DNA from: Pseudideonella sakaiensis
GTDB lineage: Bacteria; Pseudomonadota; Gammaproteobacteria; Burkholderiales; Burkholderiaceae_C
DNA: 64,000 bases
NCBI RefSeq assembly: GCF_001293525.1
Contig: NZ_BBYR01000013.1
Span: forward strand, 52,381 to 116,380
Direction of reading: 5' to 3'
A model generated the notes under the pieces. That model ran no database searches. It was not told the DNA's origin and worked only from the letters and a program-made list of their open reading frames with translations. Below are positions 38,222 through 48,522 of the stretch, piece after piece. A program made the translations under genes and the position numbers. How positions within the stretch are numbered: the stretch's first letter is position 1; each line of letters starts with the position of its first letter.

Positions 38222-38640
38222 GGTGCGTGCTCCAGAAGCTGCAGGAAACGGCCCGGGGACAGGGCTTGCACCCCCAGCTCCTGCGTGCGCTGGAAGTCCT
38301 TCAGATGGTGCGTCACGATGAACCGCGCGCCGGAGGCCACGGCGCACTCGAGCACCATGTCGTCGTTCGGGTCGCGCAGGAACGGGCGCCAGAGGTAATG
38401 CACGTCCTGCAGATGCGACACCGACGCGAGGTAGCGGAGGAAGCCCTGCATCTGCGCCGCATCGACGCCCGGCAGGCGATGTTCGGGCCGGCAGAGCACC
38501 GCCTGCCACTCCATGTAGAGCGCCACGGACAGCGCGGGCTGGAATCGGGGCGACGGCAGGGCGCTCAGCAGGACGTGGCTGGCCCCGTGCCGGGAACGTA
38601 CCGCAGCCACCAGCACCGAGGTGTCGAGGACGACTCGCAT
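38218..38640 (-). CDS. PIN-domain putative toxin (COG1569-like)
   Basis: A 140-residue PIN protein, probably a ribonuclease. MRVVLDTSVLVAAVRS carries the first acidic residue (Asp 6) and the second and third are in ALYMEWQAVL and RDPNDDMVLECAVASGARFIVTHHLKDF. The ATG at 38640 is preceded by TATACT on the minus strand (38655-38650), so the promoter lies very close. GGTT/AACC half-sites flank that -10 and may be the autoregulatory operator. First gene of a toxin-antitoxin pair. Confidence 0.82.
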   Translation of the reverse strand: MRVVLDTSVLVAAVRSRHGASHVLLSALPSPRFQPALSVALYMEWQAVLCRPEHRLPGVDAAQMQGFLRYLASVSHLQDVHYLWRPFLRDPNDDMVLECAVASGARFIVTHHLKDFQRTQELGVQALSPGRFLQLLEHAP

Positions 38641-38754
38641 GGTTGCACCAGTATAACCGCTCAATCGACTCACGCGCGGAGCGCCCCGGCCCAAGAAGGC
38701 CTGAGCGGGACGTCATCAGGGTCTGCCCGAGGGCCCAGGCAGAATCAGGCCGGC

Positions 38755-40179
38755 ATGCCCCTGCTGCACCGCCTGTCCTTCCGCCAGCTGCTGGTGGTCG
38801 CCTTCCTGCTGATCGCCGCGCTCGTGGCCGCGGTGTCGCTGCGCGGGCTGGTCGGCCTGGAGCGCCTGGTGGCCGAGAGCCGGCACGGCGCGGAGGAGGC
38901 GGCTGCGCTGGCCGGCCAGCTGCAGCGCATCGGCGAGCAGGCGGCCACGATGGAACGCGCCGCGCGCCAGTTCCTGGTGCTGGACGACGCCGCGCTGCGC
39001 GAGCGCTTCGACACGGCCGCCGACGAGCTGAAGCGGACACTGGCCGCGCTCGGCGCGGCCCTGCCCGCCCCGTCGCGCGCCGCCTGGGACGCCCAGCTCG
39101 CCGGCATCGCCGCGCTGCTGGAGGGGCCGCGCAACACCGCGCTCGCGCGTGAACAGACGCTCGCGCTGGCCTTCCGCGAGCTGGACGGCCTGCGCAACCA
39201 GCTCGACGAGCGCATCCAGCAGGTCACCGATGCCCGCAGCCGGGCGCTGCTCGATGGCCTCGAGCAGGGGCGCGATCGGCTGGTGCGGCAGGTGCTCGCG
39301 GCCGTGCTCGGCGCGGTGCTGCTGGCGCTGGCTTTCGGCGTCTGGCTGGCGCGGCCGCTGGCGCGGCTGGAGGCGGCGATGGTCGGGCTCGGCGCGAACC
39401 GGCTCGACCTGCCGATCGACATCCGCGGGCCGGCCGACGTGCAGCGCCTGAGCCGCCGCCTCGACTGGCTGCGCCAGCGGCTGGCGGAGATCGACGCCGA
39501 CAAGTCGCGCTTCCTGCGCCACCTGTCGCATGAGCTGAAGACCCCGCTGGCGGCGCTGCGCGAGGGCGTCGCGGTGCTGGAGGAGGGCGTGGCGGGCGAA
39601 CTCAGCGAGGCCCAGCGCGAGGTCGCCGCCATCCTGCGCCACAACACCGCGGTGGTGCAGCGGCAGATCGAGGACCTGCTGGACTTCAACGCCGCGGCCT
39701 TCGAGGCCCGGCGCCTGGTGCGCCGCAAGGTGGAGCTCGGCGCGCTGCTCGACCGCGTGGTCTCGGAGCAGCGCCTGCAGTGGCAGGCGCGCCGCTTGCC
39801 GGTGCAGCGCGAGGGCGGCCCGGTCTGGGCCGAGGTCGATGCGGACAAGCTCGCGACCGCGCTCGGCAACCTGTTGTCCAATGCGATCCGGTTCAGCCCC
39901 GTCGGCGCGCCGATCCACCTGGCACTCGCCCTGCAAGGGGACCGGGCGCTGATCGACGTGGTCGACGCGGGGCCGGGCATCGACCCGGACGACCACGACC
40001 GTGTCTTCGAACCCTTCTACCGCGGCCGGCGCCAGCCGCACGACGCACCGCGCGGCAGCGGCATCGGCCTGTCCATCGTGCAGGAGGTGGTCACCGCCCA
40101 CGCTGGCACGATCGCGCTGCGGCCGAGCACGCGCGGCACCCATTTCCGAATCGAACTGCCCCATGCCACTGTCCGCTGA
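38755..40179 (+). CDS. glrK: Sensor histidine kinase GlrK (QseE) type
   Basis: A 474-residue membrane kinase: membrane helix at about 10-32, periplasmic helical sensor (33-175), second helix at about 178-199, HAMP (200-250), dimerisation domain with phospho-acceptor His 259 in FLRHLSHELKTPLAALREGV, and an ATPase domain with GNLLSNAIRFSP, DAGPGIDPDD and RGSGIGLSIVQEVV. The gene order kinase, lipoprotein, sigma-54 response regulator matches glrK-qseG-glrR of enterobacteria. The start overlaps nothing; the 3' end overlaps the lipoprotein gene by 17 bp. Confidence 0.92.
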   Translation: MPLLHRLSFRQLLVVAFLLIAALVAAVSLRGLVGLERLVAESRHGAEEAAALAGQLQRIGEQAATMERAARQFLVLDDAALRERFDTAADELKRTLAALGAALPAPSRAAWDAQLAGIAALLEGPRNTALAREQTLALAFRELDGLRNQLDERIQQVTDARSRALLDGLEQGRDRLVRQVLAAVLGAVLLALAFGVWLARPLARLEAAMVGLGANRLDLPIDIRGPADVQRLSRRLDWLRQRLAEIDADKSRFLRHLSHELKTPLAALREGVAVLEEGVAGELSEAQREVAAILRHNTAVVQRQIEDLLDFNAAAFEARRLVRRKVELGALLDRVVSEQRLQWQARRLPVQREGGPVWAEVDADKLATALGNLLSNAIRFSPVGAPIHLALALQGDRALIDVVDAGPGIDPDDHDRVFEPFYRGRRQPHDAPRGSGIGLSIVQEVVTAHAGTIALRPSTRGTHFRIELPHATVR

Positions 40180-40903
40180 CTGCCCCGCCCACGTCGCCCG
40201 GCCCGCCGTGCCGGCTGCGTCCGCGGCCGCCGCGGCCTGGCGCAGCGTCCGGGCCCTGCCGCTCGTCCTGCCGATCTTCCTGCCGCTGGCGGCCTGCATG
40301 TCCCTGCCGCCGCTGCCGGCGAGCGATCCGGCACCGCCGGCCCTGCCGGCGCCCGTGGCCTCCGCCCCGGTGGCGGCGCCCGAGCCGCCGCCGCCGGCCC
40401 CCGCGCCGGCCCCGCCCCGCACCGACCCGGCCGACGCCGCCGCGCGCCAGGTCCTCGCCGCCTCCGAGCGGCTGCGCGCACTGCCCACGCCGGAGCTGGT
40501 CCGCGAGGTGGTGCGGCTCAGCGAGGGACCGCCCAGCCCGGGCACGTCGATCGAGATGGCGCTCGGCCTCGGCCTGACCCGCAGCCCGGGCGACATCGCC
40601 CGCGCGATCGGCCTGCTCGAGGGCCTGCTGCGCAGCGCTGCGCCGGAGGCGGCGCCCTGGCAGCCCTGGGCGCGGCTGCTGCTGGCCCGCTATGCCGAGC
40701 AGCGCCGGCTGGAGGACCAGCTCGAGCGCCAGGCCCAGCAGCTGCGCGAGCAGCAGCGCCGCGTCGACCAGCTCGCGAGCCAGCTGGAGGCGCTGAAGGC
40801 GATCGAGCGCAGCATGGCGCCCCGGCCCGGCGCGGCCTCGCCGACGGCCCCCGGGCCCGCGCCCGCGGGCAACGCGCCGGCCCCCGTGCGCAACGCGCCC
40901 TGA
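40163..40903 (+). CDS. QseG/GlrM-like lipoprotein
   Basis: A 246-residue lipoprotein in the qseG position between glrK and glrR. The signal is unusually far in, with a lipobox LPLAACMS at about residue 45, so a later start is possible. After it, a Pro/Ala-rich linker is followed by a helical domain (AARQVLAASERLRALPTPELVREVVRLSEG, then ARLLLARYAEQRRLEDQLERQ and a coiled coil). QseG in E. coli is needed for signalling by the GlrK (QseE) kinase; here that role is inferred from position. Confidence 0.75.
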   Translation: MPLSADCPAHVARPAVPAASAAAAAWRSVRALPLVLPIFLPLAACMSLPPLPASDPAPPALPAPVASAPVAAPEPPPPAPAPAPPRTDPADAAARQVLAASERLRALPTPELVREVVRLSEGPPSPGTSIEMALGLGLTRSPGDIARAIGLLEGLLRSAAPEAAPWQPWARLLLARYAEQRRLEDQLERQAQQLREQQRRVDQLASQLEALKAIERSMAPRPGAASPTAPGPAPAGNAPAPVRNAP

Positions 40904-40923
40904 GCCGGCCGGCGCATCCGCCC

Positions 40924-42360
<1,437 letters not shown>

Positions 42361-42405
42361 AACCGCCCGGCCGACAGGCACTTGGCGGCGGGCGCGGCCG
42401 GCGCT

Positions 42406-42421
42406 GTCGCCGATCGGCGAC
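42406..42421. promoter_or_regulatory. Upstream activator palindrome 2 (GlrR-type)
   Basis: A second identical 16-bp palindrome in non-coding DNA, again in the context TGTC-N10-GACG. Its centre lies about 120 bp upstream of the expected opgG transcription start, a usual distance for sigma-54 activators. Confidence 0.75.
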
Positions 42422-42475
42422 GGAATCGGCCCGCCGCCGCCCGCCGGAGCCCCTGCCGGCGCCCGAGATCCGCGC

Positions 42476-42488
42476 CAAGTCATTGATC
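42476..42488 (-). promoter_or_regulatory. Candidate IHF site
   Basis: On the minus strand GATCAATGACTTG fits the IHF consensus WATCAA-N4-TTR except for the first base. It lies between the GlrR-type palindromes and the sigma-54 promoter, where IHF bends DNA to bring activator and polymerase together. Confidence 0.5.
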
Positions 42489-42507
42489 TGCAAGGCGTTT
42501 CTGCTCG

Positions 42508-42522
42508 TGGCACATCGGTTGC
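42508..42522 (+). promoter_or_regulatory. Sigma-54 promoter of opgG-opgH
   Basis: TGGCAC (42508-42513), five bases, TTGC (42519-42522): a perfect -24/-12 element. Transcription would start near 42534, leaving a 42-base leader before opgG. Confidence 0.85.
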
Positions 42523-42575
42523 GCTGAGGGAGCTTCCCGCGCCGCCACGGCGCGCCCGAGCAGGAGCTCCGCCGC

Positions 42576-44225
42576 GTGGCACCCACCCGCCCCCGTCCGC
42601 TGGCCGATCGACCCCTGGTGCCGCCACGGCCGGGCCCGGTGCGTGCGAACGCCCGGGGCAGGTGGCGCAGGGCCCTCAGCGGCGCGCGCCAGGCCGCCGT
42701 CGCCGCGCTGCTGGGCCTGCTGGCGCCGTGGGCCGCGGCCTTCGGCTTCGACGACGTGGCGGCCCAGGCCGCGGCGCTGGCGCAGGCCCCCGCGCCGGCC
42801 GCGGCGGCGCCGCTGCCGGCCGCGCTGCAGGCCCTGGACTACGACCAGCTGCGCGACATCCGCTTTCGCCCCGAGCGCGCGCTGTGGCGGCGCGAGGGGC
42901 TGCCCTTCGAGGTGATGTTCTTCCACCGCGGCAAGTACGCCGCGGACGCGGTGCGCGTGCACGAGCTGGTCGACGGTCGGCCGCGCGAGATCGGCTTCGA
43001 CCCGGCCGACTACGACTACGGGCGCAACCGGCTGCCCACCGCCGCCTGGAGCGGTCTCGGCCACGCCGGCTTCCGCGTGCACACCGCGCTCAACGCGTCG
43101 GACTACAAGGACGAGCTGGTGGTCTTCCTCGGCGCCAGCTACTTCCGGGCGCTGGGGCGCGGGCAGCACTACGGCCTGTCCGCGCGGGGCCTCGCGATCG
43201 ACACGGTCGGCGCGCCCGCCGGCCAGGCCGAGGAGTTCCCGCGCTTCACCGCCTTCTGGCTCGAACGGCCGGCGCCCGGCGCGCGCGAGCTGCGGCTGTA
43301 CGCGCTGCTGGAATCGGCGCGGGCGACGGGCGCCTACGCCTTCGTGCTGCGCCCGGGCGCGACCAGCGTGGCCGAGGTGCGCGCGCGGCTGTACCTGCGC
43401 GCCGGCACGACCGCGCCCGCGATGCTCGGCCTGGCGCCGCTGACCAGCATGTTCCAGCACGGCGAGAACCAGCCGCGGCCGGACGACTTCCGCCCCGAGG
43501 TGCACGACTCCGACGGGCTGTCGATCCGCACCGGTGGCGGCGAGTGGCTGTGGCGGCCGCTCGCGAACCCGGCGCGGCCGCTGGCCTCGTCCTTCGCGAT
43601 GGAGCGCCCGCTGGGTTTCGGCCTGATGCAGCGCGACCGCGACTTCGCGCGCTACGAGGACACCGAGGCGCGCTACGACCGCCGGCCCAGCGCCTGGGTG
43701 GAGCCGATCGGCGACTGGGGCCCCGGCCGGGTCGAGCTGCTGATGCTGCCGACGCCGGACGAGACCCACGACAACATCGCCGCCTACTGGGTGCCGCGGC
43801 GCCTGCCCGCGCCGGGTGAGCCGCTGGACCTGCAGTACCGCCTGCACTGGCAGGGCGATGACTGGCAGCGTCCGCCCTCGGCCTGGGTCGAACAGACGCG
43901 CGCCGGTCGGAGCTACGCCGCGCTCGGGCCCGACGAACACCAGTTCGCGATCGATTTCCGTGGCCCGGCGCTCGCCGCGCTGCCGGCCGGCCAGACGCCG
44001 CGCGCGGTCGTGACGGCCGATGCCAACGGCCGCGTCCTCGAGGCGCAGGCCTACCCGCTGCCGCCCGACCTGCAGCCCGCCGGCCAGGGCTCGCCGGCCC
44101 GCTGGCGCCTGCACCTGCGCGTGCGCCAGCAGGACCCGGCGCGCCCGGTGGAACTGCGCGCCTTCCTCCAATCCCCGCCCCACGCCCTGACCGAGACATG
44201 GACCCACGTGATCCCGGCGCGCTGA
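42576..44225 (+). CDS. opgG: Osmoregulated periplasmic glucan biosynthesis protein OpgG (MdoG)
   Basis: A 549-residue periplasmic protein that shapes and branches the beta-1,2-glucan backbone. A signal peptide runs to about residue 55 (AAVAALLGLLAPWAAA), followed by the OpgG beta-sandwich: LDYDQLRDIRFRPERALWR, VMFFHRGKYAADAVRVHEL, ELVVFLGASYFRALGRGQHYGLSARGLAIDT, LTSMFQHGEN, FRPEVHDSDGLSIRTGGGEWLWRPL and FGLMQRDRDFARYEDTEARYDRRPS. Starts at GTG 42576 with an AGGAG site nine bases before. Transcribed with opgH (28 bp overlap), from the sigma-54 promoter. Confidence 0.96.
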   Translation: MAPTRPRPLADRPLVPPRPGPVRANARGRWRRALSGARQAAVAALLGLLAPWAAAFGFDDVAAQAAALAQAPAPAAAAPLPAALQALDYDQLRDIRFRPERALWRREGLPFEVMFFHRGKYAADAVRVHELVDGRPREIGFDPADYDYGRNRLPTAAWSGLGHAGFRVHTALNASDYKDELVVFLGASYFRALGRGQHYGLSARGLAIDTVGAPAGQAEEFPRFTAFWLERPAPGARELRLYALLESARATGAYAFVLRPGATSVAEVRARLYLRAGTTAPAMLGLAPLTSMFQHGENQPRPDDFRPEVHDSDGLSIRTGGGEWLWRPLANPARPLASSFAMERPLGFGLMQRDRDFARYEDTEARYDRRPSAWVEPIGDWGPGRVELLMLPTPDETHDNIAAYWVPRRLPAPGEPLDLQYRLHWQGDDWQRPPSAWVEQTRAGRSYAALGPDEHQFAIDFRGPALAALPAGQTPRAVVTADANGRVLEAQAYPLPPDLQPAGQGSPARWRLHLRVRQQDPARPVELRAFLQSPPHALTETWTHVIPAR

Positions 44226-46174
44226 GCGCCCCCGCCCCGACGGCCGCGCACCGGCCGGCCCGCCACGCGGCTGCCGGCATGGCCCCGCCGCTGCTGCGCG
44301 GCTCGATGCCGGCGCGGCCGTGGGCCGGCTTCCTGCGCGGCCTGCGCGCCGCGCGGCCCGCTGCACCCGACACCCCGCGCGCGCCGTGGCAGGCGGCGGC
44401 CACGCGCCGCCGCGCGGCGCTGCTGCTGGCCGTGCTGGCCGCCGCCAGCGTGGCGGCGGCGCTGCAACTGCATGCCCAGCCGGTGCGCGAGTTGCCGCTG
44501 CTGCGGCTCGGCCAGGTGGCACTCTTCACGCTGCTGTTCGCGTGGATCTCGGCCGGCTTCTTCACGGCGGTGATGGGCTTCGTCGTGCAATGGCGCGGCG
44601 ACCGGCACGGCCTGTCGGCGCGCGCGGTGGCGCAGCAGCCGCTGGGGCCGGGGGCGCGCACCGCGGTGATCATGCCGATCTGCAACGAGCACGTGCCGAC
44701 GGTGTTCGCCGGGCTGCGGGCCACCGCCGAGTCGCTGGCCGACACCGGCGCGGCGCACCTGTTCGAGTTCTACGTGCTGTCCGACACGCCGGACCCGGCG
44801 CTGCGCGCCGCCGAGGAACGCGCCTGGGCCGCGCTGCGCGACGAGCTGGCCGCGCTGCCCGGCGGCCGCGCGCCCGCGCTGCACTACCGCTGGCGCGCCC
44901 GCCGCACCCGCCGCAAGGCCGGCAACGTGGCCGACTTCTGCCGCCGCTGGGGCCGGCGCCACCGCTACATGGTGGTGCTGGATGCCGACAGCGTGATGAC
45001 CGGCGAGGCGCTGTGCTCGCTGGTGCGGCTGATGGAGGCGCATCCGCGCGCCGGCATCGTGCAGACCGCGCCCGTGTCCTGCGGCGTGGACACGCTGCAC
45101 GCACGCGCGCAGCAGTTCTCCGGCCGCGTGCTCGGCCGGCTGTTCGCCGCCGGCATGCAGTACTGGCAGCTCGGCGAGTCGCACTACTGGGGCCACAACG
45201 CGATCCTGCGCGTCGAGCCCTTCATGCGCCACTGCGGCCTGGCGCCGATCCCGGGGCGCGGCGGCCTGGCCGGCGACATCCTCTCGCACGACTTCGTCGA
45301 GGCCGCGCTGATGCGCCGCGCCGGCTGGGAGGTCTGGCTGGTGGGCGACCTCGAGGGCAGCTACGAGCAGCAGCCGCCGAACCTGGTGGAGGAACTGCTG
45401 CGCGACCGCCGCTGGTGCCAGGGCAACCTGCAGAACGCCCGCCTCATCACCGAGCCGGGGCTGAGCGGCGTGCACCGCGCGATGCTGGCCACCGGCGCGA
45501 TGGCCTACCTGTCGGCACCGTTGTGGCTGGGCTTCGTGCTGCTCGGCGGCGTGCTGTGGCTGTCGGGCAGCTACACGATGTTCCCGGCGACGGTGGGCTG
45601 GCCGGTCGAGCTGCTGGGGCTGTGGGGCCTGACGCTGGCGATGCTGGTGCTGCCGCGCCTGCTCGGCGTGGCCACCGTCTGCCTGCGCGGCGAACAGCGC
45701 CGCTTCGGCGGCAGCGCCGCGCTGGCTGCCGGCGCCGCCGCCGAGGGCCTGCTGTCGATGCTGCAGGCGCCGCTGCGCATGCTGGCGCACACCCTCTTCG
45801 TCGCCGTCGCGCTGACGGGCCTGCGGCTGGACTGGAAGTCCCCGCCGCGCGAGGCCCAGGCGATCGGCTGGCGCGAGGCCTGGCGGCGCGGCGGCCGCGT
45901 CAGCGTGGGCGTGGCGGCGGCGATGGCCCTGGCCGCGGCGGTCGACCCCGCGGCCCTGCTGTGGACCCTGCCGGTCGGCGGGCCGCTGCTGCTGGCCGTG
46001 CCGCTGCTGGTGTGGACCAGCCGCCGCGGCGCCGGCCGCCGGCTGCGGCAGGCCCGGCTGCTGCTGATCCCCGAGGAGCGCGCCGCGCCCGCGGTGCTGC
46101 GGCGCGCCTGGGCGCTGGCCGGCACGGGGAATGCCCTGACCCCGTCTACCGCGGGGCCGATCGCGGCGTTATAA
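44198..46174 (+). CDS. opgH: Glucan biosynthesis glucosyltransferase OpgH (MdoH)
   Basis: A 658-residue inner-membrane GT2 enzyme that polymerises glucose from UDP-glucose and passes it to OpgG. Two membrane helices near 70-140, the catalytic domain (RTAVIMPICNEHVPTVFAGL, YVLSDTPDPALRA, YMVVLDADSVMTG with DxD-like Asp pair, DILSHDFVEAALMRRAGW and RDRRWCQGNLQNARL with the R-W motif) and several C-terminal helices from about 425. The long proline-rich N terminus is usual for the family. It overlaps opgG by 28 bp, so is co-translated. Confidence 0.95.
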   Translation: MDPRDPGALSAPAPTAAHRPARHAAAGMAPPLLRGSMPARPWAGFLRGLRAARPAAPDTPRAPWQAAATRRRAALLLAVLAAASVAAALQLHAQPVRELPLLRLGQVALFTLLFAWISAGFFTAVMGFVVQWRGDRHGLSARAVAQQPLGPGARTAVIMPICNEHVPTVFAGLRATAESLADTGAAHLFEFYVLSDTPDPALRAAEERAWAALRDELAALPGGRAPALHYRWRARRTRRKAGNVADFCRRWGRRHRYMVVLDADSVMTGEALCSLVRLMEAHPRAGIVQTAPVSCGVDTLHARAQQFSGRVLGRLFAAGMQYWQLGESHYWGHNAILRVEPFMRHCGLAPIPGRGGLAGDILSHDFVEAALMRRAGWEVWLVGDLEGSYEQQPPNLVEELLRDRRWCQGNLQNARLITEPGLSGVHRAMLATGAMAYLSAPLWLGFVLLGGVLWLSGSYTMFPATVGWPVELLGLWGLTLAMLVLPRLLGVATVCLRGEQRRFGGSAALAAGAAAEGLLSMLQAPLRMLAHTLFVAVALTGLRLDWKSPPREAQAIGWREAWRRGGRVSVGVAAAMALAAAVDPAALLWTLPVGGPLLLAVPLLVWTSRRGAGRRLRQARLLLIPEERAAPAVLRRAWALAGTGNALTPSTAGPIAAL

Positions 46175-46482
46175 GCTTCATCGGCACGGGCACGGCAACG
46201 TTGCCCACCGCCGACAGGGAACCCGGAGCGCCTCGCGCGCCTCCATGTCCTGGTCGCACAATGTGTCGAACCGTTCAAAAGGCATGCAACTTGCGTAGGA
46301 CCTCGCCAAGTGCACCGGCTTCGCCCCGCTGTTCCGGCGACGCCCGCACCCACTGATCGCGCACCCTCGAGACATCCGCTGATGTGAAGGAAAGCTCTGA
46401 TGGAGCCCTGCAGGACTTCATCAGAACTTCCCCCGACATGGGCCCGTGCCGCACGCACGGGCCGCACTCCCAGGAGCTCAGC
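46175..46482 (+). other. 308-bp region between opgH and yeaG
   Basis: No gene is supported here. It holds a 12-bp perfect palindrome GGCAACGTTGCC (46194-46205) and, in the probable yeaG leader, a 9-bp stem with five-base loop (46441-46463, GGCCCGTGC and complement) ending nine bases before the AGGAG ribosome site at 46472. The hairpin could affect translation of yeaG. I see no clear sigma-70 or sigma-54 promoter; a GGCAC...TTGC near 46190 has the wrong spacing for sigma-54. Confidence 0.6.
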
Positions 46483-48405
46483 ATGGATGTGATCAGCCAT
46501 TTCGCCGCCCGTTACGAACGCACCCGTGAAGAGGAGCTGAGCCTCGAGGAGTACCTGGCGGAGTGCAAGCGCAACCCGGTGGCCTACGCGTCCGCCGCCG
46601 AGCGCATGCTCAAGGCCATCGGCGAGCCGCAGACCATCGACACCCGCAACGACCCGCGGCTGTCGCGCCTGTTCGCCAACAAGGTCATCAAGATCTACCC
46701 GGCCTTCGCCGAGTTCTTCGGCATGGAGGACGCGATCGAGCAGGTGGTCTCCTACTTCCGCCACGCCGCCCAGGGCCTGGAGGAGAAGAAGCAGATCCTC
46801 TACCTGCTGGGCCCGGTCGGCGGCGGCAAGAGCTCGATCGCCGAGCGCCTGAAGCAGCTGATGGAGCAGGTGCCCTTCTACGCGATCAAGGGCTCGCCGG
46901 TGAACGAGTCGCCGCTGGGGCTGTTCGATCCGGTCGAGGACGGCCCGATCCTCGAGAAGGAGTTCGGCATCCCGCGGCGCTACCTGAACCGCATCATGTC
47001 GCCGTGGGCGGTGAAGCGGCTCGAGGAGTTCGGCGGCGACATCCGCCAGTTCAAGGTGGTGAAGCGCTACCCCTCGGTGCTGAAGCAGGTCGGCATCGCC
47101 AAGACCGAACCGGGCGACGAGAACAACCAGGACATTTCCAGCCTGGTCGGCAAGGTCGACATCCGCAAGCTCGAGAGCTACGCCCAGGACGACCCCGACG
47201 CCTACAGCTTCAGCGGCGGCCTGTGCCTGGCCAACCAGGGCCTGCTCGAGTTCGTCGAGATGTTCAAGGCGCCGATCAAGGTGCTGCACCCGCTGCTGAC
47301 GGCGACGCAGGAAGGCAACTTCAAGGGCACCGAGGGCTTCGGCGCGATCCCTTTCGACGGCGTGGTGCTGGCGCACAGCAACGAGAGCGAGTGGAAGGCC
47401 TTCCGCAACAACAAGAACAACGAGGCCTTCCTCGACCGCATCTACATCGTCAAGGTGCCCTACTGCCTGCGCGTCTCGGAAGAGATCAAGATCTACGAGA
47501 AGCTGCTGAAGGGCTCGTCGCTGGCCAGCGCGACCTGCGCGCCGGGCACGCTGAAGATGATGAGTCAGTTCGCGATCCTCACGCGGCTGAAGGAGCCGGA
47601 GAACTCGTCGCTGTTCAGCAAGATGCTGGTCTACGACGGGGAGAACCTGAAGGACACAGACCCGCGCGCGAAGAGCTACCAGGAGTACCGCGACTACGCC
47701 GGCGTCGACGAGGGCATGAGCGGGATCAGCACGCGCTTCGCGTACAAGATCCTGTCGAAGGTCTTCAACTTCGATTCCACCGAGGTGGCCGCCAACCCGG
47801 TGCACCTGATGTACGTGCTCGAGCAGCAGATCGAGCGCGAGCAGTTCCCGGCCGAGACCGAGCAGAAGTACCTCGCCTTCATCAAGGAGCACCTGGCCAC
47901 CCGCTACGCGGAGTTCATCGGCAAGGAGATCCAGACCGCCTACCTGGAGAGCTACAGCGAGTACGGCCAGAACATCTTCGACCGCTACGTCACCTACGCC
48001 GACTACTGGATCCAGGACCACGAGTACCGCGACACCGACACCGGCGAGGTCTTCGACCGCGCGTCGCTGAACGCGGAGCTGGAGAAGATCGAGAAGCCGG
48101 CGGGCATCGCGAACCCGAAGGACTTCCGCAACGAGATCGTCAACTTCGTGCTGCGCGCCCGCGCCAACAACCAGGGCAACAACCCGGTGTGGACGAGCTA
48201 CGAGAAGCTGCGCACGGTGATCGAGAAGAAGATGTTCTCGAACACCGAGGAGCTGCTGCCGGTGATCAGCTTCAACGCCAAGGCCAGCGCCGACGAGGCG
48301 AAGAAGCACGAGGACTTCGTGACCCGCATGGTCGCCAAGGGCTACACGCAGAAGCAGGTGCGCCTGCTCTGCGAGTGGTACCTCCGCGTGAGGAAGAGCA
48401 GCTGA
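46483..48405 (+). CDS. yeaG: PrkA/YeaG-family AAA+ serine protein kinase
   Basis: A 640-residue protein, the usual length. N-terminal AAA+ domain with P-loop GPVGGGKSS at residues 110-118 and a C-terminal kinase-like domain; family sequence includes NESPLGLFDPVEDGPILEKEFGIPRRYL, LTATQEGNFKGTEGFGAIPFDGVVLAHSNESEWKAF and FLDRIYIVKVPYCLRVSEE. YeaG acts in stress and nutrient-limitation responses; it and YeaH form a conserved pair. ATG 46483 has AGGAG seven bases upstream and starts at the usual MDVISHF-type N terminus. Followed by yeaH and spoVR. Confidence 0.96.
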   Translation: MDVISHFAARYERTREEELSLEEYLAECKRNPVAYASAAERMLKAIGEPQTIDTRNDPRLSRLFANKVIKIYPAFAEFFGMEDAIEQVVSYFRHAAQGLEEKKQILYLLGPVGGGKSSIAERLKQLMEQVPFYAIKGSPVNESPLGLFDPVEDGPILEKEFGIPRRYLNRIMSPWAVKRLEEFGGDIRQFKVVKRYPSVLKQVGIAKTEPGDENNQDISSLVGKVDIRKLESYAQDDPDAYSFSGGLCLANQGLLEFVEMFKAPIKVLHPLLTATQEGNFKGTEGFGAIPFDGVVLAHSNESEWKAFRNNKNNEAFLDRIYIVKVPYCLRVSEEIKIYEKLLKGSSLASATCAPGTLKMMSQFAILTRLKEPENSSLFSKMLVYDGENLKDTDPRAKSYQEYRDYAGVDEGMSGISTRFAYKILSKVFNFDSTEVAANPVHLMYVLEQQIEREQFPAETEQKYLAFIKEHLATRYAEFIGKEIQTAYLESYSEYGQNIFDRYVTYADYWIQDHEYRDTDTGEVFDRASLNAELEKIEKPAGIANPKDFRNEIVNFVLRARANNQGNNPVWTSYEKLRTVIEKKMFSNTEELLPVISFNAKASADEAKKHEDFVTRMVAKGYTQKQVRLLCEWYLRVRKSS

Positions 48406-48426
48406 TGATCCGGGCCGCCCCTCGTT

Positions 48427-48454
48427 GCGCCTTCGGCGCTTCCCCCCTGGGGGG
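48427..48454. repeat. Short double-hairpin repeat between yeaG and yeaH (REP-like)
   Basis: GCGCC-TTC-GGCGC (48427-48439) followed by CCCCCC-T-GGGGGG (48442-48454). The same CCCCCC/GGGGGG element with flanking hairpins occurs after pilU (5391-5453). It lies in the 117-bp gap and may cut down read-through or stabilise the yeaG message. Confidence 0.55.
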
Positions 48455-48522
48455 CCCTGCCCGCGGCCCGGCCACGCCGGTGGCGCGGCGGTCGCCCGAA
48501 ACCTTCGCGCGAGACCCCGGAA

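Noticed and set aside
46185..46210. Sigma-54 promoter upstream of yeaG
   Set aside because: GGCAC and TTGC are present, but seven bases rather than five separate them, and the T of TGGCAC is missing.
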